Below, piece by piece: positions 5,004 through 5,955 of a stretch of DNA of 5,955 nucleotides. Below the pieces are notes generated by a model that worked only from the letters and a program-made list of their open reading frames with translations, made no database searches and was not told where the DNA came from. The stretch covers positions 1-5,955 of the forward strand of contig CAINDT010000081.1 in the NCBI GenBank assembly GCA_903847495.1, written 5' to 3'. Both the position numbers and the translations under genes were made by a program. Source of the stretch: an uncultured Actinomycetes bacterium. Its GTDB lineage: Bacteria; Actinomycetota; Thermoleophilia; Gaiellales; F1-60-MAGs149. Positions within the stretch are counted from its first letter, which is position 1; every line of letters begins with the position of its first letter.

Positions 5004-5955
5004 GCGGACGCGAGCCACCGCGAGCGCGTAAGCGCCGAGGCCAGGAGTTCGAGGACGAGGAGCAGGCGCTCCCCGAGCAGCCGATCATCGGCGTCGTCGC
5101 CGTCGTGGGGTACCCGAACGTGGGCAAGTCGACGCTCTGCAATCGGCTCGCCGGGCGACGTGACGCCGTTGTGCATTCCGAGCCGGGCGTGACGCGTGAC
5201 CGCAAGGACGTCGACGTCGAGTGGAATGGCAAGGCCTTTCGTCTCGTCGACACGGGCGGCATCGATATGGGCGGCGAGACGATGATGGCCGAGGAGGTTG
5301 CGCAGCAGGCCCGGACCGCACTGGCCGAGGCCGACATGGCGCTGTTCGTCGTCGATGCCAAGGCGGGCGTGATGCCCGGCGACCTTGAGGTCGCCGAGAT
5401 TCTCCGCCGCCAGAAGATCCCGATGATCCTCGTCGCCAACAAGGCTGACGGCCAGAGTGGCGACATGAACGCGCTGGTGTTCCACGAGCTCGGCCTCGGC
5501 GATCCGGTACCGGTCTCGGCGATCCACGGCTCCGGCAGCGGCGATCTGCTCGACCTCATCGTCGAGCGTCTCTCCGAGATGCCGCAGGCCGAGCGCCTGG
5601 AGCGCGTGGCGGACGAGATCGGCGTTGCCATCCTCGGTCGGCCAAACGTCGGCAAGTCGTCGCTGTTCAACAAGCTGATCGGCTCCCCGCGCGTGATCGT
5701 CAGCGACGTGCCCGGCACGACGCGCGACGCGATCGACACGCGACTCGTGCGCGGCGAGACCGTATTCCGGCTCGTCGACACCGCCGGCATGCGCCGCAAG
5801 CGTGCGCAGCGTCAGGACATCGAGTACTGGAGCGAGAAGCGCGCTCTCGCAGCTGCCGAGCACGCGGACATCGCCCTCGTGCTGATCGACGGGGCGGAGG
5901 GTTTCGTGGATCACGACCTCGACGTCGCCGACGCGGCCCGGAAGGCCGGCTGCGC
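5000..5955 (+). CDS. der: Ribosome-associated GTPase Der (EngA), 3' end outside window
   Basis: Der is a double-domain GTPase needed for maturation of the 50S ribosomal subunit. The first 318 codons are present and the frame stays open to the window end. G domain 1: GYPNVGKST (37-45), GVTRDR (63-68), DTGG (84-87), NKAD (147-150), SAIHGSG (173-179). G domain 2: GRPNVGKSS (213-221), PGTTRD (238-243), DTAG (260-263); its NKxD motif and the C-terminal KH-like domain lie beyond the window. About 28 mostly charged residues precede the first G domain, longer than in E. coli Der, which starts almost at its G domain; such extensions are common in actinobacteria. The first P-loop has Tyr38 where Arg is usual, and LCNRL (46-50) instead of LFNRL. 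The ATG overlaps the plsC stop (5000-5003) and is preceded by AAGGAG. Confidence 0.96.
   Translation, partial: MSGREPPRARKRRGQEFEDEEQALPEQPIIGVVAVVGYPNVGKSTLCNRLAGRRDAVVHSEPGVTRDRKDVDVEWNGKAFRLVDTGGIDMGGETMMAEEVAQQARTALAEADMALFVVDAKAGVMPGDLEVAEILRRQKIPMILVANKADGQSGDMNALVFHELGLGDPVPVSAIHGSGSGDLLDLIVERLSEMPQAERLERVADEIGVAILGRPNVGKSSLFNKLIGSPRVIVSDVPGTTRDAIDTRLVRGETVFRLVDTAGMRRKRAQRQDIEYWSEKRALAAAEHADIALVLIDGAEGFVDHDLDVADAARKAGC

Noticed and set aside
4910..5914. 334-codon minus-strand frame, with another at 4819-5799, opposite der
   Set aside because: Der motifs on the plus strand are unmistakable; the antisense products show only Arg/Ser/Asp-rich filler.
1..5955. Mobile element, phage, defence, CRISPR or toxin-antitoxin content
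   Set aside because: I found no repeats, integrase- or transposase-like motifs, or small unknown genes; every long stretch is accounted for by a recognised housekeeping gene.

Overview
The window is a compact, very GC-rich stretch of bacterial chromosome. It reads on the plus strand from end to end, with seven genes and almost no intergenic DNA. Strong G/C preference at third codon positions, GTG start usage, and the order rluB - DAHP synthase - tyrA - aroA - cmk - plsC - der point to an actinobacterium. Two details, recalled from family knowledge rather than searched, suggest a deep-branching lineage such as Thermoleophilia: the tyrosine in the first Der P-loop (GYPNVGKS), and the PlsC C-terminal tail (AGRPKDAVPP). 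The phylum-level call is fairly safe; the class-level call is tentative.

Layout: 1-234 is the 3' end of an RsuA/RluB-family pseudouridine synthase. After 29 bp, a GTG-initiated type I-beta DAHP synthase (264-1316) begins; it has no visible Shine-Dalgarno, but a -10-like hexamer lies 8 bp upstream, so it may be leaderless. Six bp later come prephenate dehydrogenase with an ACT domain (1323-2435), then EPSP synthase (2432-3739), cytidylate kinase (3736-4302), a PlsC-type acyltransferase (4299-5003) and the GTPase Der (5000 to beyond the window end). The last four junctions are all 4-bp ATGA stop/start overlaps, so these genes are very probably one translationally coupled operon.

Together the genes join aromatic amino acid synthesis (first shikimate step, EPSP step, and the branch to tyrosine) to core growth functions: rRNA modification, CMP/dCMP phosphorylation, phosphatidic acid synthesis and 50S ribosome assembly. 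Both DAHP synthase and TyrA carry ACT-like regulatory domains, so feedback by an aromatic amino acid is likely at entry and exit of the pathway.

I see no mobile element, CRISPR array, RNA gene, phage gene or unknown system. This is a conserved housekeeping region. The points worth a second look are departures inside known families: an unusually small Cmk lacking about 19 residues of its NMP-binding region and one CMP-contacting arginine; a PlsC with Asp in place of the motif III Glu; an AroA with a mixed class II signature and an odd lysine in its NAGT motif; and the probable leaderless start of the DAHP synthase gene.
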